Notes under the pieces: model-generated | Databases searched by the model: none | What the model was told of the DNA's origin: nothing | What the model saw: the letters and a program-made list of their open reading frames with translations, nothing else | Position numbers and translations under genes: made by a program | Shown: positions 1 through 8,089 of the stretch, one piece after another | Layout: the number at the start of each line of letters is the position of its first letter | Numbering within the stretch: the stretch's first letter is position 1 | Source of the DNA: Waddliaceae bacterium | Lineage (GTDB): Bacteria > Chlamydiota > Chlamydiia > Chlamydiales > GCA-2709385 | Assembly: GCA_002709385.1 (NCBI GenBank) | Contig: PAQS01000019.1 | Span: forward strand, 124,001-188,000 | Length of the DNA stretch: 64,000 bases | Direction of reading: 5' to 3'

Positions 1-861
1 ATTCGACGTCTTCATATTAAACACCCTCTTAAAGTACTTACTAAGAGATCTGAATATGATAGCTTTATGAACAAAGTAAGCCATTACTATGAATCTCTAA
101 ACCTGTCTGAAGAAGATTTATTACCGGATGTTCAAGCTTTTAGTAAAATAAGACAGAAATTATCTTTTACTCATAAATTTCGCAGTAAGCGTTTGAGTTC
201 TTCTCGTGCCATTCCTGTTGGACATAATCTACAAATCACACACTATGATTTAGAATCCAAATCACTGACAGCATTTAAATCTAAAATCCTACAAAACAAT
301 GATTTCTATATTAATATTAGTCCTCCTCCAGGAGACTACGATGTAGAAATGTTTCTTAAACCCGGCAGTAAACAGAGATTAGAAGTTTGTTTTCGCCGTC
401 CTAAAGAGCCTGAATATCTTTTTGACAGTATGCTTATTCGCACATCAACCAATCCACGACCTATGTGGTACATTCGCCACTCAGATACTCTTTCCAAAGG
501 TGATCCATTAAAAAAATTAGACATTCCAGGAAGTGTTCTTATTACACATGCAGATAGTTCTGAAACAGAAGACGAAGAAGAGTCAGACGAAGGTAAAGAG
601 TTTAGCATGCGTATCGCAGCCCTTAGTAACCGTGAATGCCTATTTACTATCGAAAATCTAGATCGTCCACTCAATGGTGACCACAAAATACTAATGAGTT
701 TTGAACTCAATAAAATCCCCCTAACAACCAGGGGAAAAATTATAAAATCTGTTAAACGCAAAGACTCCTTATCTTATCTAGCTAGCTTCAATGATTTAAG
801 CCCAGAAGACTACGTTACCATTACAACATTTGCCATTCAGAAAAAGTCGGGAAAAAAATAA
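1..861 (+). CDS. PilZ/YcgR-like protein, 5' end outside window
   Basis: The reading frame is open from base 1. The first ATG is at 67, but no ribosome binding site precedes it and the 22 upstream codons look coding, so the gene probably begins before the window. The C-terminal 80 residues (about 600-850) have the strand pattern of a PilZ domain: an 'ls..eclf.ie' strand, then 'ilmsFeLn', 'tRGkIiks', 'slaSFndLsped' and a closing helix. The middle resembles the N-terminal domain of YcgR-like proteins. The RxxxR and D/NxSxxG signatures that bind c-di-GMP are not recognisable, and an acidic stretch lies at about 545-595. If the fold is right, a YcgR-type flagellar brake or adaptor is an inference that fits the flagellar operon at 20-29 kb. 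The next gene starts 15 bases downstream. Confidence 0.55.
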   Translation: MRRLHIKHPLKVLTKRSEYDSFMNKVSHYYESLNLSEEDLLPDVQAFSKIRQKLSFTHKFRSKRLSSSRAIPVGHNLQITHYDLESKSLTAFKSKILQNNDFYINISPPPGDYDVEMFLKPGSKQRLEVCFRRPKEPEYLFDSMLIRTSTNPRPMWYIRHSDTLSKGDPLKKLDIPGSVLITHADSSETEDEEESDEGKEFSMRIAALSNRECLFTIENLDRPLNGDHKILMSFELNKIPLTTRGKIIKSVKRKDSLSYLASFNDLSPEDYVTITTFAIQKKSGKK

Positions 862-876
862 AAAGGTAGTAGCTCA

Positions 877-1605
877 ATGTTTCGATCTATTTTATGTCTA
901 TGCATCTTATCCATAAGCTACGGATTTTTAAGCCTCAATGCTGCAGGCTATGATTTATCTTTGGTACCTGAAAAACCTCCCAAATCTCGTATCCTAGGGG
1001 TTCAATTTGGATCATCTCCAGCTGTACTTGCAAGAAGCTTAGCTAAAATGGGATTAATTCTCATCGGCCAAGAACAAGAAGGAATACGTGGTGAACAGAG
1101 AAAATACCGCTATCAGGGTATTCCACAAGGAATGGAAATAAGAAACGGTGAGAGCGAATTTCTCTTTTATGAAAATGAACTTATCGGAATGAATCTCTAC
1201 TTTCCTCCATCCTATCGAAACTTTCTTACAGTCCGTCACCAACTCATTAACTCTATGGGAGATCGATTTAAGGTAGATAAAAAGCAAGAAGCCATGGAAC
1301 CTGTTTTACGCACACAGTTGGCGCACTTAAGAAAAAATGAATTTTCTTCTCATTCTGAAGAAGCAATTAGTAAATCCATGAATCAAGGAAACACCTTCTT
1401 TTACTACTTTCTTGATGACACGCGCAATGAACTCAACGTAAGGCTCTCTTTTGCATCTCGAATCAGTGAAAGTGGAAATAAAATTCCTCAATTAAAACTA
1501 CACTACAGCCTACAATCAGCTGTTGAAAAGATGCAAAATACACACGATAAAGCAGATGAAAAAGATCACGATGCAATTTTACCTAACACAGATTCACTAC
1601 TTTGA
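877..1605 (+). CDS. Secreted protein of unknown function
   Basis: A 242-residue protein that I do not recognise. Residues 1-23 form a signal peptide (hydrophobic 'ILCLCILSISYGFLSL' then NAAG), so export to the periplasm is likely. The mature part opens with a 'gVqFGsSpavlarsLakmGl' segment, which resembles the start of small domains that compare a measured value with a reference, but this is weak. The C-terminal 35 residues are hydrophilic and probably disordered. It starts 15 bases after the preceding PilZ-like gene, with AGGTAG as a plausible ribosome binding site, so the two are probably co-transcribed. The following 160 bases are very AT-rich and hold the promoter region of the next gene. 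Confidence 0.6.
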   Translation: MFRSILCLCILSISYGFLSLNAAGYDLSLVPEKPPKSRILGVQFGSSPAVLARSLAKMGLILIGQEQEGIRGEQRKYRYQGIPQGMEIRNGESEFLFYENELIGMNLYFPPSYRNFLTVRHQLINSMGDRFKVDKKQEAMEPVLRTQLAHLRKNEFSSHSEEAISKSMNQGNTFFYYFLDDTRNELNVRLSFASRISESGNKIPQLKLHYSLQSAVEKMQNTHDKADEKDHDAILPNTDSLL

Positions 1606-1765
1606 TTTCCTCCTAATGGGCGAAAACATCGATTAAACAAAATGCTTATACTTGTCTAAATCAATAGATTCCTCTTTTAAAAGATATATATTTATATAAA
1701 TAGAAATGAAAAGTAATAACAATATATAGTAAAATATAAATTATTATAATTATCTGAATGGCTCT

Positions 1766-3562
1766 ATGTTAAAAAAACTAACTTTTAGAAGTAAGCTTTT
1801 TTCTTTTCATATAATACTCGCACTCATTCTTTTGCTTATACTTCCTCCTTTGGTGACGAGTTATACTCCTCCTATTGTCACGATGTTGCTGCAAACGAGA
1901 ATACAAGACCTTGTTAAATCTATAGAAAATTCTTCTGATGAAGAAACACTCCATAAAATTATCAATGATCGCTTGGCTCTAGCTTTTCTTCGCATTACCA
2001 TTTTTGGTCCTAATTATCGTTTAATTGGAGACAGTCACCTTTATGATTTAACTGTGCCTTCAGAAGCTCAAGTTTTTGAAGAACAGTATCCTGAAGTAGT
2101 AAAAGCATATCAAGAACCTCACGTAGAGCATACAGTGAAGCACAAGAGCTTTGTTCTTGATAGGACCATTGTAACAATCACTCATGGGATCAATATAGAC
2201 GGAGGAATATATGTACTCCGTATTACCCACCCTGAAAAAGCCCCCGAAATTGTTACACAAATGGTCGTTTTTCTAACTACATTGAGTATTATTATTACGG
2301 CTATCAAATTTTCTATCATTAGTTGGATTGCTGTATCTCGTCTTTTTGTCCCTATTCAAGAGATTCTGAGCTCAATCAAAGCTTATAGAATGGGAAAAGT
2401 TCATACTCTCCCAAAAATTATACTAAATCACGGACACCCAGATGACGATATCAACCACTTAGCGGAAACTCTGAACGCATTAAATATGCAAGTTCAAGAA
2501 CAAATTGAGTCTTTAAGCTCCAAGAACGAAGAGACATCGAAAATTTTAGACACTCTAATTGAAGGGATCATTGCTGTAAAAAGTGATATGACGGTCATTT
2601 ACAGTAATCAATCTAGTAAAAAAATGTTAGGGATATCTCCTGAACGTCTTAAAGGTAAATATATCGATAAAATTCAAAACGAAAAGCTTGTTGAATTAGT
2701 CCGCGATTGTCAAAAAGAAAAAAAGATCATTACAATATTATTGGACTTAAACAATAAGAATACAGAAACTTCTATTACAGTAAGAGCCTATGCAGTACCA
2801 CAAAAAGGTGGTATGGGTACTGTACTTGTTATGGAAGACCAAACTCTCCAACAAAAAATCATTCAAAGGCAAAAAGATTTTGTATCTAATGCTTCTCATG
2901 AGCTTAAAACCCCTCTAACAGTAATCAAAGGTTTTGCTCAGACATTAAGCGAGAATCCAGACTTACCAATAGACACCATTCAACAAGTAACAGCTAGAAT
3001 TGCAAGTAATTGCGAACGAATGGAACGCCTCGTTCGTACTCTACTCACATTAACAGATGTAGAACACTTACCGCCTGCTCGTCTCGCAGAAATTCCATTG
3101 CATATACTATTAAACCAATGCCAGGAATACGCTTTAAGCCGTTATTCTGATGCAAATATTATCGTGGATTGTGACAGAGGAATTACTGTTCTTGGTGATC
3201 CTGATCTACTGGAAATTGCCATTGTAAATCTGCTTTACAATGCTTGTAAATACTCCGAACTTGGTAAAAAAATTCATCTATCTGCAGAAAAAGAAAATGA
3301 TATGGTGTACATCTCCTGCCGTGATGAAGGGATTGGTATTCCAGACGATAGCATAGATCATATATTTGATCGTTTTTACAGAGTTGATGAAGCTCGTACA
3401 AGAGAAATGGGTGGTTCAGGATTAGGACTTTCTATAGTAAAAACAATTATTGAAAAACACTTTGGAACTGCTTCAGCTAAATCTAAGCTTGGAAAAGGCT
3501 CTACTTTTACTCTTGCAGTCCCTGAGGATTTTTCAAAAATTAAGAATCGTCGTTCATCCTAG
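1766..3562 (+). CDS. PhoR-type membrane sensor histidine kinase
   Basis: A 598-residue sensor kinase. The order is: transmembrane helix at about 14-33, an extracytoplasmic sensor of about 130 residues, a second helix at about 163-190, a HAMP linker, a PAS domain (about 255-365, 'iLdtLiEGIiAVksdmtViysN'), a HisKA domain with the phospho-acceptor His378 in 'SHELKTPLTVIKGFAQTL', and an ATPase domain with an N box (N488, N492), 'DeGiGIPdd' and 'GGSGLGLSIVK'. This is the PhoR/VicK layout with all catalytic motifs intact. No response regulator lies beside it, which is unusual for this class, so its partner must be elsewhere. The last 23 bases overlap the convergent gene on the other strand. No clear ribosome binding site precedes the start; TATAAT at 1745-1750 sits only 16 bases ahead of the ATG. 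Confidence 0.9.
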   Translation: MLKKLTFRSKLFSFHIILALILLLILPPLVTSYTPPIVTMLLQTRIQDLVKSIENSSDEETLHKIINDRLALAFLRITIFGPNYRLIGDSHLYDLTVPSEAQVFEEQYPEVVKAYQEPHVEHTVKHKSFVLDRTIVTITHGINIDGGIYVLRITHPEKAPEIVTQMVVFLTTLSIIITAIKFSIISWIAVSRLFVPIQEILSSIKAYRMGKVHTLPKIILNHGHPDDDINHLAETLNALNMQVQEQIESLSSKNEETSKILDTLIEGIIAVKSDMTVIYSNQSSKKMLGISPERLKGKYIDKIQNEKLVELVRDCQKEKKIITILLDLNNKNTETSITVRAYAVPQKGGMGTVLVMEDQTLQQKIIQRQKDFVSNASHELKTPLTVIKGFAQTLSENPDLPIDTIQQVTARIASNCERMERLVRTLLTLTDVEHLPPARLAEIPLHILLNQCQEYALSRYSDANIIVDCDRGITVLGDPDLLEIAIVNLLYNACKYSELGKKIHLSAEKENDMVYISCRDEGIGIPDDSIDHIFDRFYRVDEARTREMGGSGLGLSIVKTIIEKHFGTASAKSKLGKGSTFTLAVPEDFSKIKNRRSS

Positions 3563-4496
3563 ATACTTTTGCTGCTAATAAGCGAAAGCGTTTTAGAGTA
3601 CTTAGTTTTTCCATAAAAAGCTCTAAGTCATCTTTCACCATACTTTTACGTATTTCTATACCCTCTAAAACCTCTTCTCGTTGTGATTCTGGTAGAGGAG
3701 CTGTTAAGCGATCAAAATCATCATCTGTTAGTATTAAACGAAGAACCTCCATATCTTTTCTGGAAGTCAAACCAGCTAACTTTACCCAATCTTCAACAGC
3801 ATAAACCTTTAGAACTTCTTCTAATCCTAGTTTTGTAGGCAAGCTCTTCATATAAGAATCTAGATCAGCCCGTAGGCCGCTAATATAATCTTCTAAAAAG
3901 CTCTTCAGTGAAGATGAACACTCTTGCTCTCCATCTAAAAATCGAGTCATCACAAGAGAGTAGCGAGCAAGCACTGTATCGGCTTCTTCTAAATCTTCAT
4001 TATTTTTTTCTAAATAGTGTTGAAGATCATTTGCGTAGCTCTGACTCACTCTTTTATAAACAGCTTCTTGCTCATCACTACTCAAAGCACGCAAAAGTCG
4101 AGAGAATTCTTCTGGTGAAAAATAACGAAGTAAAGCTTCAACAGCTTTAGAGAGAATAATTTCCTCTTCTTTCAATAAAAATTTAAATGGAAATAGTGCA
4201 AGATTTAGTCTTGCTGCAACAAATACCATTCCTTCATCGCGCTTACTATGATCAGGAATATAGAAAGAAGAGCCTGGGCGCTCATTTACTTGGCGCTGAC
4301 GCTTCATGCGTTCAATACCACTCATTCTATTGGGCCTAGATTCCGTAAGAGAACGTAATCCCCTACGCACAATTGCTTTGACTCTTGCCTTATCATCACT
4401 TTCTAGGAAGTCTAAATTTTCCCAGTCCGTATCACCTAAAAGAATTTGTTCTGCAAAACCGAAAATATCTTCTTCAGAGTAAATCTTTGTTCCCAT
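3540..4496 (-). CDS. Unknown helical protein, possibly FliG-like repeats
   Basis: A 318-residue soluble, mostly helical protein with no firm family assignment. Two segments look alike: one near residue 130 ('llRALSSDEQEAVYKRVSQS') and one near residue 270 ('LTAPLPESQREEVLEGIEIR' followed by KSMVKDDLE). Both follow the pattern of the FliG C-terminal armadillo repeat ('ALkgAseelrekil.NmskRaaemlkeDle'). A distant FliG-like role is an inference by eye only, though flagellar genes lie 16 kb away. The first 75 residues are charged and probably flexible. It is transcribed alone, overlaps the end of the histidine kinase gene by 23 bases, and is divergent from the moxR operon. A CACCTC (GAGGTG on its own strand) just upstream of the start serves as the ribosome binding site. 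Confidence 0.6.
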   Translation of the reverse strand: MGTKIYSEEDIFGFAEQILLGDTDWENLDFLESDDKARVKAIVRRGLRSLTESRPNRMSGIERMKRQRQVNERPGSSFYIPDHSKRDEGMVFVAARLNLALFPFKFLLKEEEIILSKAVEALLRYFSPEEFSRLLRALSSDEQEAVYKRVSQSYANDLQHYLEKNNEDLEEADTVLARYSLVMTRFLDGEQECSSSLKSFLEDYISGLRADLDSYMKSLPTKLGLEEVLKVYAVEDWVKLAGLTSRKDMEVLRLILTDDDFDRLTAPLPESQREEVLEGIEIRKSMVKDDLELFMEKLSTLKRFRLLAAKVSRMNDDS

Positions 4497-4603
4497 ACAT
4501 CACCTCATCTAAAACTCACCTTATCTCATTCTGTCGAAAAAATTCAGCGGTTTTGTAGAATAAACTCACGCTTTAAGCCCTCTAGCATAAAAGGAGCCAT
4601 CAA

Positions 4604-5596
4604 GTGTCTGGTACAGATGTAAGAGATTTAAATTCTTTAGTAAGAGAACACAACCATTCTTTCCTTCAAATTCAAAAGGAAATAGGCAAAGTCATTGTAG
4701 GTCAAAAAACACTCATTGATCGTCTATTAATTGCTTTATTAGCAAATGGTCATATCCTGCTTGAAGGTCTTCCAGGACTAGCTAAAACACTTGCTATTAA
4801 AACATTAGCAAAAACGATTTCTGGTGATTTTCAGAGGATTCAGTTTACCCCTGATCTTTTACCAGCTGATCTCACGGGAACTTCGATTTACAACCCAAAA
4901 GAAGGTAGTTTTTCCGTACAAAAGGGGCCTATTTTCAGTAATTTCGTTCTTGCTGATGAAATTAACCGAGCTCCAGCGAAAGTACAATCAGCTCTTCTTG
5001 AAGTGATGGAAGAGCATCAAGTAACGATTGCTTCGCAGACGTTCCGTGTCAGTGAGCCTTATTTAGTACTTGCCACTCAGAACCCTGTTGAGCAAGAAGG
5101 AACTTATCCTTTACCAGAGGCGCAAACTGATCGCTTTATGATGAAGGTTCGTGTGGACTATCCTAGTCGTGAAGAAGAACGAGAAATTTTAAAACGAATG
5201 AGTCGAGAGTCATCAGTTCCTGAAGTACAATCTGTATCAACAACAGCTGATGTTTTAGAAGCACGTAGAATTGTTGAAGAGATTTATATCGATGAAAAAG
5301 TGCATGAATATTTGCTTGATATTGTTTGTGCTACACGAGATCCAAAGAAGTACCAGGTAAACATTGAAGGACTTCTAGAATTTGGAGCTTCTCCACGTGC
5401 TACACTCGCATTTACAAGAGGAGCTAAAGCACACGCATTTTTGCAAGGAAGAGGCTATGTAACTCCTCATGATATTAAAAGCCTTGCTCACGATATTTTG
5501 CGTCATCGTATCAGACTAAGTTATGAGGCTGAAGCTGAAGAGTTGACTACAGATATGGTAATCGACCGTATATTGGATACATTACTGGTGCCTTAA
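4604..5596 (+). CDS. MoxR-family AAA+ ATPase
   Basis: A 330-residue AAA+ ATPase of the MoxR family. The Walker A motif is at residues 55-62 ('GLPGLAKT') and Walker B/DE at about 118-119 in 'FVLADEINRAPAKVQSALLE'. The 'LATQNPVEQEGTYPLPEAQ' sensor segment, typical of MoxR proper, and the C-terminal AAA lid are also present. Translation starts at GTG, with AAGGAG eight bases upstream. MoxR proteins act as chaperones that mature partner proteins carrying von Willebrand A domains. Here the partner is the DUF58 protein encoded two bases downstream. It heads a three-gene operon on the plus strand. Confidence 0.92.
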   Translation: MSGTDVRDLNSLVREHNHSFLQIQKEIGKVIVGQKTLIDRLLIALLANGHILLEGLPGLAKTLAIKTLAKTISGDFQRIQFTPDLLPADLTGTSIYNPKEGSFSVQKGPIFSNFVLADEINRAPAKVQSALLEVMEEHQVTIASQTFRVSEPYLVLATQNPVEQEGTYPLPEAQTDRFMMKVRVDYPSREEEREILKRMSRESSVPEVQSVSTTADVLEARRIVEEIYIDEKVHEYLLDIVCATRDPKKYQVNIEGLLEFGASPRATLAFTRGAKAHAFLQGRGYVTPHDIKSLAHDILRHRIRLSYEAEAEELTTDMVIDRILDTLLVP

Positions 5597-5598
5597 TT

Positions 5599-6480
5599 AT
5601 GGCTGTAATTAGCGCTGATATATTTAAAAAAATCCGCCAAATTCAGATTCGAACAAGTCATACTGTTAGTGACTTGCTTGCTGGAGCGTACCATTCAGCT
5701 TTTAAAGGGCGTGGAATGGAATTTGAAGAAGTACGTCCCTATCAACCTGGCGATGAAGTTCGTAGTATTGATTGGAATGTTACAGCGCGGATGAACACGC
5801 CCTATGTGAAGAATTATCGCGAGGAGAGAGAACTAACCGTTATGCTCCTTGTAGACATTTCTGCGTCTTCTCAATTTGGTAGAAGTGATGCGAGTAAAAA
5901 ACAATTCATTGCGGAATTGGGAGCTATACTTGCTTTTTCTGCTACCCAGAATAACGATAAAGTAGGTCTTATTCTTTTTTCTGATCGTGTAGAGAAGTAT
6001 ATTCCTCCAAATCGAGGACTTCGCCATGTACTTCGTGTCATTAGAGAGTTACTTGTCAGTAAAGCAGAGTATTCCGGAACTAATATAGAGGTCGCTTTAA
6101 AATATCTTGCTAAGGTGCAAAAAAGAAAAGGAGTCTGCTTTCTCATCTCTGATTTTATTGCACAAGCTTGTCCAAAAGAGACACGCATCATTTCTAAACG
6201 TCACGATTTAATTTCCGTTTGCATTACAGACCCGTATGAGATAGAGCTTCCAAATATTGGCCTAATAAATGTGCAAGATTTAGAAAGTGGGTCTGAATAT
6301 TTAATTGATAGTTCAGATCCAAATGTAAGAGAAGCTTATCGTCAAGAAACGGAAAAACGTATTCAAAGACAAAAAAAGCTCATGACTGCTTGTAAATCAG
6401 GTTTTATTGATATTCGAACCGATCAGGAATATGTAACGGCTATTCGTGATTATTTCAAGTTGAAGGAGAAAAGACGATGA
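5599..6480 (+). CDS. DUF58 protein with VWA-like fold
   Basis: A 293-residue DUF58 protein. The family signature 'FeEVRPYQPGDEVRSIDWN' followed by ARMNTPYVKNYREERE is at about residues 41-77. It is followed by a von Willebrand A-like strand with the MIDAS-type motif 'LLVDISASSQFG'. The start lies two bases after the moxR stop and the end overlaps the next start by four bases (ATGA), so translation is coupled. Proteins of this family are normally encoded with MoxR and are thought to be its clients. Cellular role in chlamydiae is not established. No transmembrane helix is visible, so it is probably cytoplasmic or bound to the membrane through the next gene product. Confidence 0.9.
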   Translation: MAVISADIFKKIRQIQIRTSHTVSDLLAGAYHSAFKGRGMEFEEVRPYQPGDEVRSIDWNVTARMNTPYVKNYREERELTVMLLVDISASSQFGRSDASKKQFIAELGAILAFSATQNNDKVGLILFSDRVEKYIPPNRGLRHVLRVIRELLVSKAEYSGTNIEVALKYLAKVQKRKGVCFLISDFIAQACPKETRIISKRHDLISVCITDPYEIELPNIGLINVQDLESGSEYLIDSSDPNVREAYRQETEKRIQRQKKLMTACKSGFIDIRTDQEYVTAIRDYFKLKEKRR

Positions 6481-7439
6481 TTCCAGCAAAAAGACTCTTT
6501 TTTCTACTTATTTGTCTCTTACAAGCAATTGTCTGTTTTGGACAAAGTTCAATAGAAATCCAAGTACAAAAAAGTATCATAGAAGCTGGAGAAAGTATTC
6601 AGGCAATCATTCATTCTACAGACTTAAAATCTTGGTCTTTAGAAGAACTTGAAAGACTTATTCATTTGGATGGACCTGGAGAAAAGAAGAAAATTCAATT
6701 TTCTCTTCGCAGTAAAACTGAAACAGATCAAGCTGAAAAATATTTAGTAGATATTTGGCCGCAAGAGTCAGGTTATTATGCTCTATATCTTATTTTAGAC
6801 GGTGTTTTATCAAATATTGTTGAAGTTGAAGTTCAAGATTCTGAAAATATTTCTCATGATCTCATCAAAATTGGTCTCTATGATTTATCTCATGCAACTC
6901 GAGTTCATTTAGACGCTAAAAATCGAGAAAATCTTCAGGCTAAAGAAGAAGAGATTGAGGCTGAAGCGCAGTATAAGCGTGATATTTTCAATTCACGAAA
7001 CATTCCTTGGTTAAAAATCTTTCTTTATCTGGCTGTAATTGTCATTTTTATTGCTTTTCGTCGTCATATTTGGGGCCTTTGGACAAAGCTCGCAAATAAA
7101 ACAAAAATAGCTGAAAAAGCACGAGAGCGAGCTAAAAGACTACTAGAAGAATTGAAAAAAGAGAAATTAGATGAGAGAGGTCTATACGAAGAGTTTTATA
7201 TTCGTGTTACGCAAATTATACGCGTATATATCGAAAGTGAATATGGTATTCGTGCCCCAGAGCAGAGTACCCCGGAATTTCTAGAAGCAATCGCCCGAGA
7301 CTCAAGTTTTGATCTCAATACTCAAGAAAAGTTTCAACAATTTCTTATCGATGCTGATCTGGTAAAGTTTGCAAAAAGAGAATCGAATATAGAAAACTGT
7401 GAAAAAATGTTAAAATCGGCAAATGATTTGATTCAATAG
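6477..7439 (+). CDS. BatD-like membrane protein of the moxR operon
   Basis: A 320-residue protein with an N-terminal signal peptide ('RLFFLLICLLQAIVCFG', cut near residue 22), a periplasmic beta-rich region to about residue 170 in which the pattern 'IEAGESIQAIIHST' recalls BatD/aerotolerance proteins, one transmembrane helix at about 180-196, and a cytoplasmic helical tail. The tail (about 215-320, 'YEEFYIRVTQIIRVYIESEY' then GIRAPEQSTPEFL) matches the tail found in DUF4381/BatD-type proteins of MoxR operons. It overlaps the DUF58 gene by ATGA. It probably anchors the MoxR/DUF58 pair to the inner membrane. The operon stops here at a strong hairpin; the VWA proteins BatA and BatB that often follow are missing. 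Confidence 0.75.
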   Translation: MIPAKRLFFLLICLLQAIVCFGQSSIEIQVQKSIIEAGESIQAIIHSTDLKSWSLEELERLIHLDGPGEKKKIQFSLRSKTETDQAEKYLVDIWPQESGYYALYLILDGVLSNIVEVEVQDSENISHDLIKIGLYDLSHATRVHLDAKNRENLQAKEEEIEAEAQYKRDIFNSRNIPWLKIFLYLAVIVIFIAFRRHIWGLWTKLANKTKIAEKARERAKRLLEELKKEKLDERGLYEEFYIRVTQIIRVYIESEYGIRAPEQSTPEFLEAIARDSSFDLNTQEKFQQFLIDADLVKFAKRESNIENCEKMLKSANDLIQ

Positions 7440-7444
7440 CTATC

Positions 7445-7472
7445 ATGATTTGGTGCTTCTGCACCAAATCAT
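7445..7472. terminator. Perfect 12-bp hairpin between convergent genes
   Basis: ATGATTTGGTGC and GCACCAAATCAT form a perfect 12-bp stem around the 4-base loop TTCT, placed six bases after the stop of the moxR operon and six bases before the stop of the convergent gene. There is no clear T-run on either side, so it may block read-through from both strands by structure or protect the mRNA 3' end rather than act as a classical intrinsic terminator. Confidence 0.7.
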
Positions 7473-7478
7473 ATAAAT

Positions 7479-7931
7479 CTAAGCTTCAATAAGATACTCT
7501 TCTCGAGGTAGTTTTGCAAAAAATGTATAATTTTCTAATTGGCACCATAATTGGAACAAACCATGAGTTGATAAGGCAATACTCCCATCAGAGTTAAGTG
7601 TAGGTTCACCATCTAATGAATAATTAACTAAAGACTCATCATAATCTAGGTTATGGATTTTTTCGATAAGCTCACTGGAAAACTGACGGCATTTATTAAT
7701 TTTATATTCATAATTAACATAATCTACAGCATTACATGAATGGAGATATTGAAAACCTGTCATACCATAAATCATTTCTTTAGATGTTCTGAGTCCTCCT
7801 GAAACTAAAACAGATGTTTTATCATATGTAACTTGAATCCCATCTTCACCAGCAACAATCCCTCTTATAAGATTATTTGGGGTTTCTTTTTCAAAAGTCC
7901 AACAATCTGCGTACCCATTTCCAATTTCCAT
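7479..7931 (-). CDS. Unknown protein, paralog of the gene at 9085-9543
   Basis: A 150-residue protein of no known family. No signal peptide or membrane helix is visible. It shares with the 152-residue product of 9085-9543 a start of the form M-[ED]-[IV]-x-G-Y, an '[FY]E..T......RG[IV]' stretch near residue 15, and a C-terminal 'QLW.Q.E..T.F..L' motif (here QLWCQLENYTFFAKL). Length, strand and start context also agree, so the two look like diverged duplicates. AAGGAG lies 10 bases before the ATG. They flank the deiodinase-like gene. Function unknown; a soluble beta-rich domain is my guess from the alternating hydrophobic pattern. A secreted effector is possible but nothing in the sequence shows it. 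Confidence 0.6.
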   Translation of the reverse strand: MEIGNGYADCWTFEKETPNNLIRGIVAGEDGIQVTYDKTSVLVSGGLRTSKEMIYGMTGFQYLHSCNAVDYVNYEYKINKCRQFSSELIEKIHNLDYDESLVNYSLDGEPTLNSDGSIALSTHGLFQLWCQLENYTFFAKLPREEYLIEA

Positions 7932-8089
7932 GATTTACTCACTCCTTGAGATTTTAATTTTTTGAATTTTTACCAAGTCCTAAATAAAACCTCTCGACTA
8001 CAAGAAGAATTTTTCATTACAACAAGGCTTGCCAAAAATTTCTACAGAGAATAAGCTGCGCGAAAATACTTTGCAAGCGTGATATTGGC

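Noticed and set aside
336-761. 141-residue minus-strand frame
   Set aside because: It is the antisense shadow of the PilZ-like gene, with no ribosome binding site of its own.
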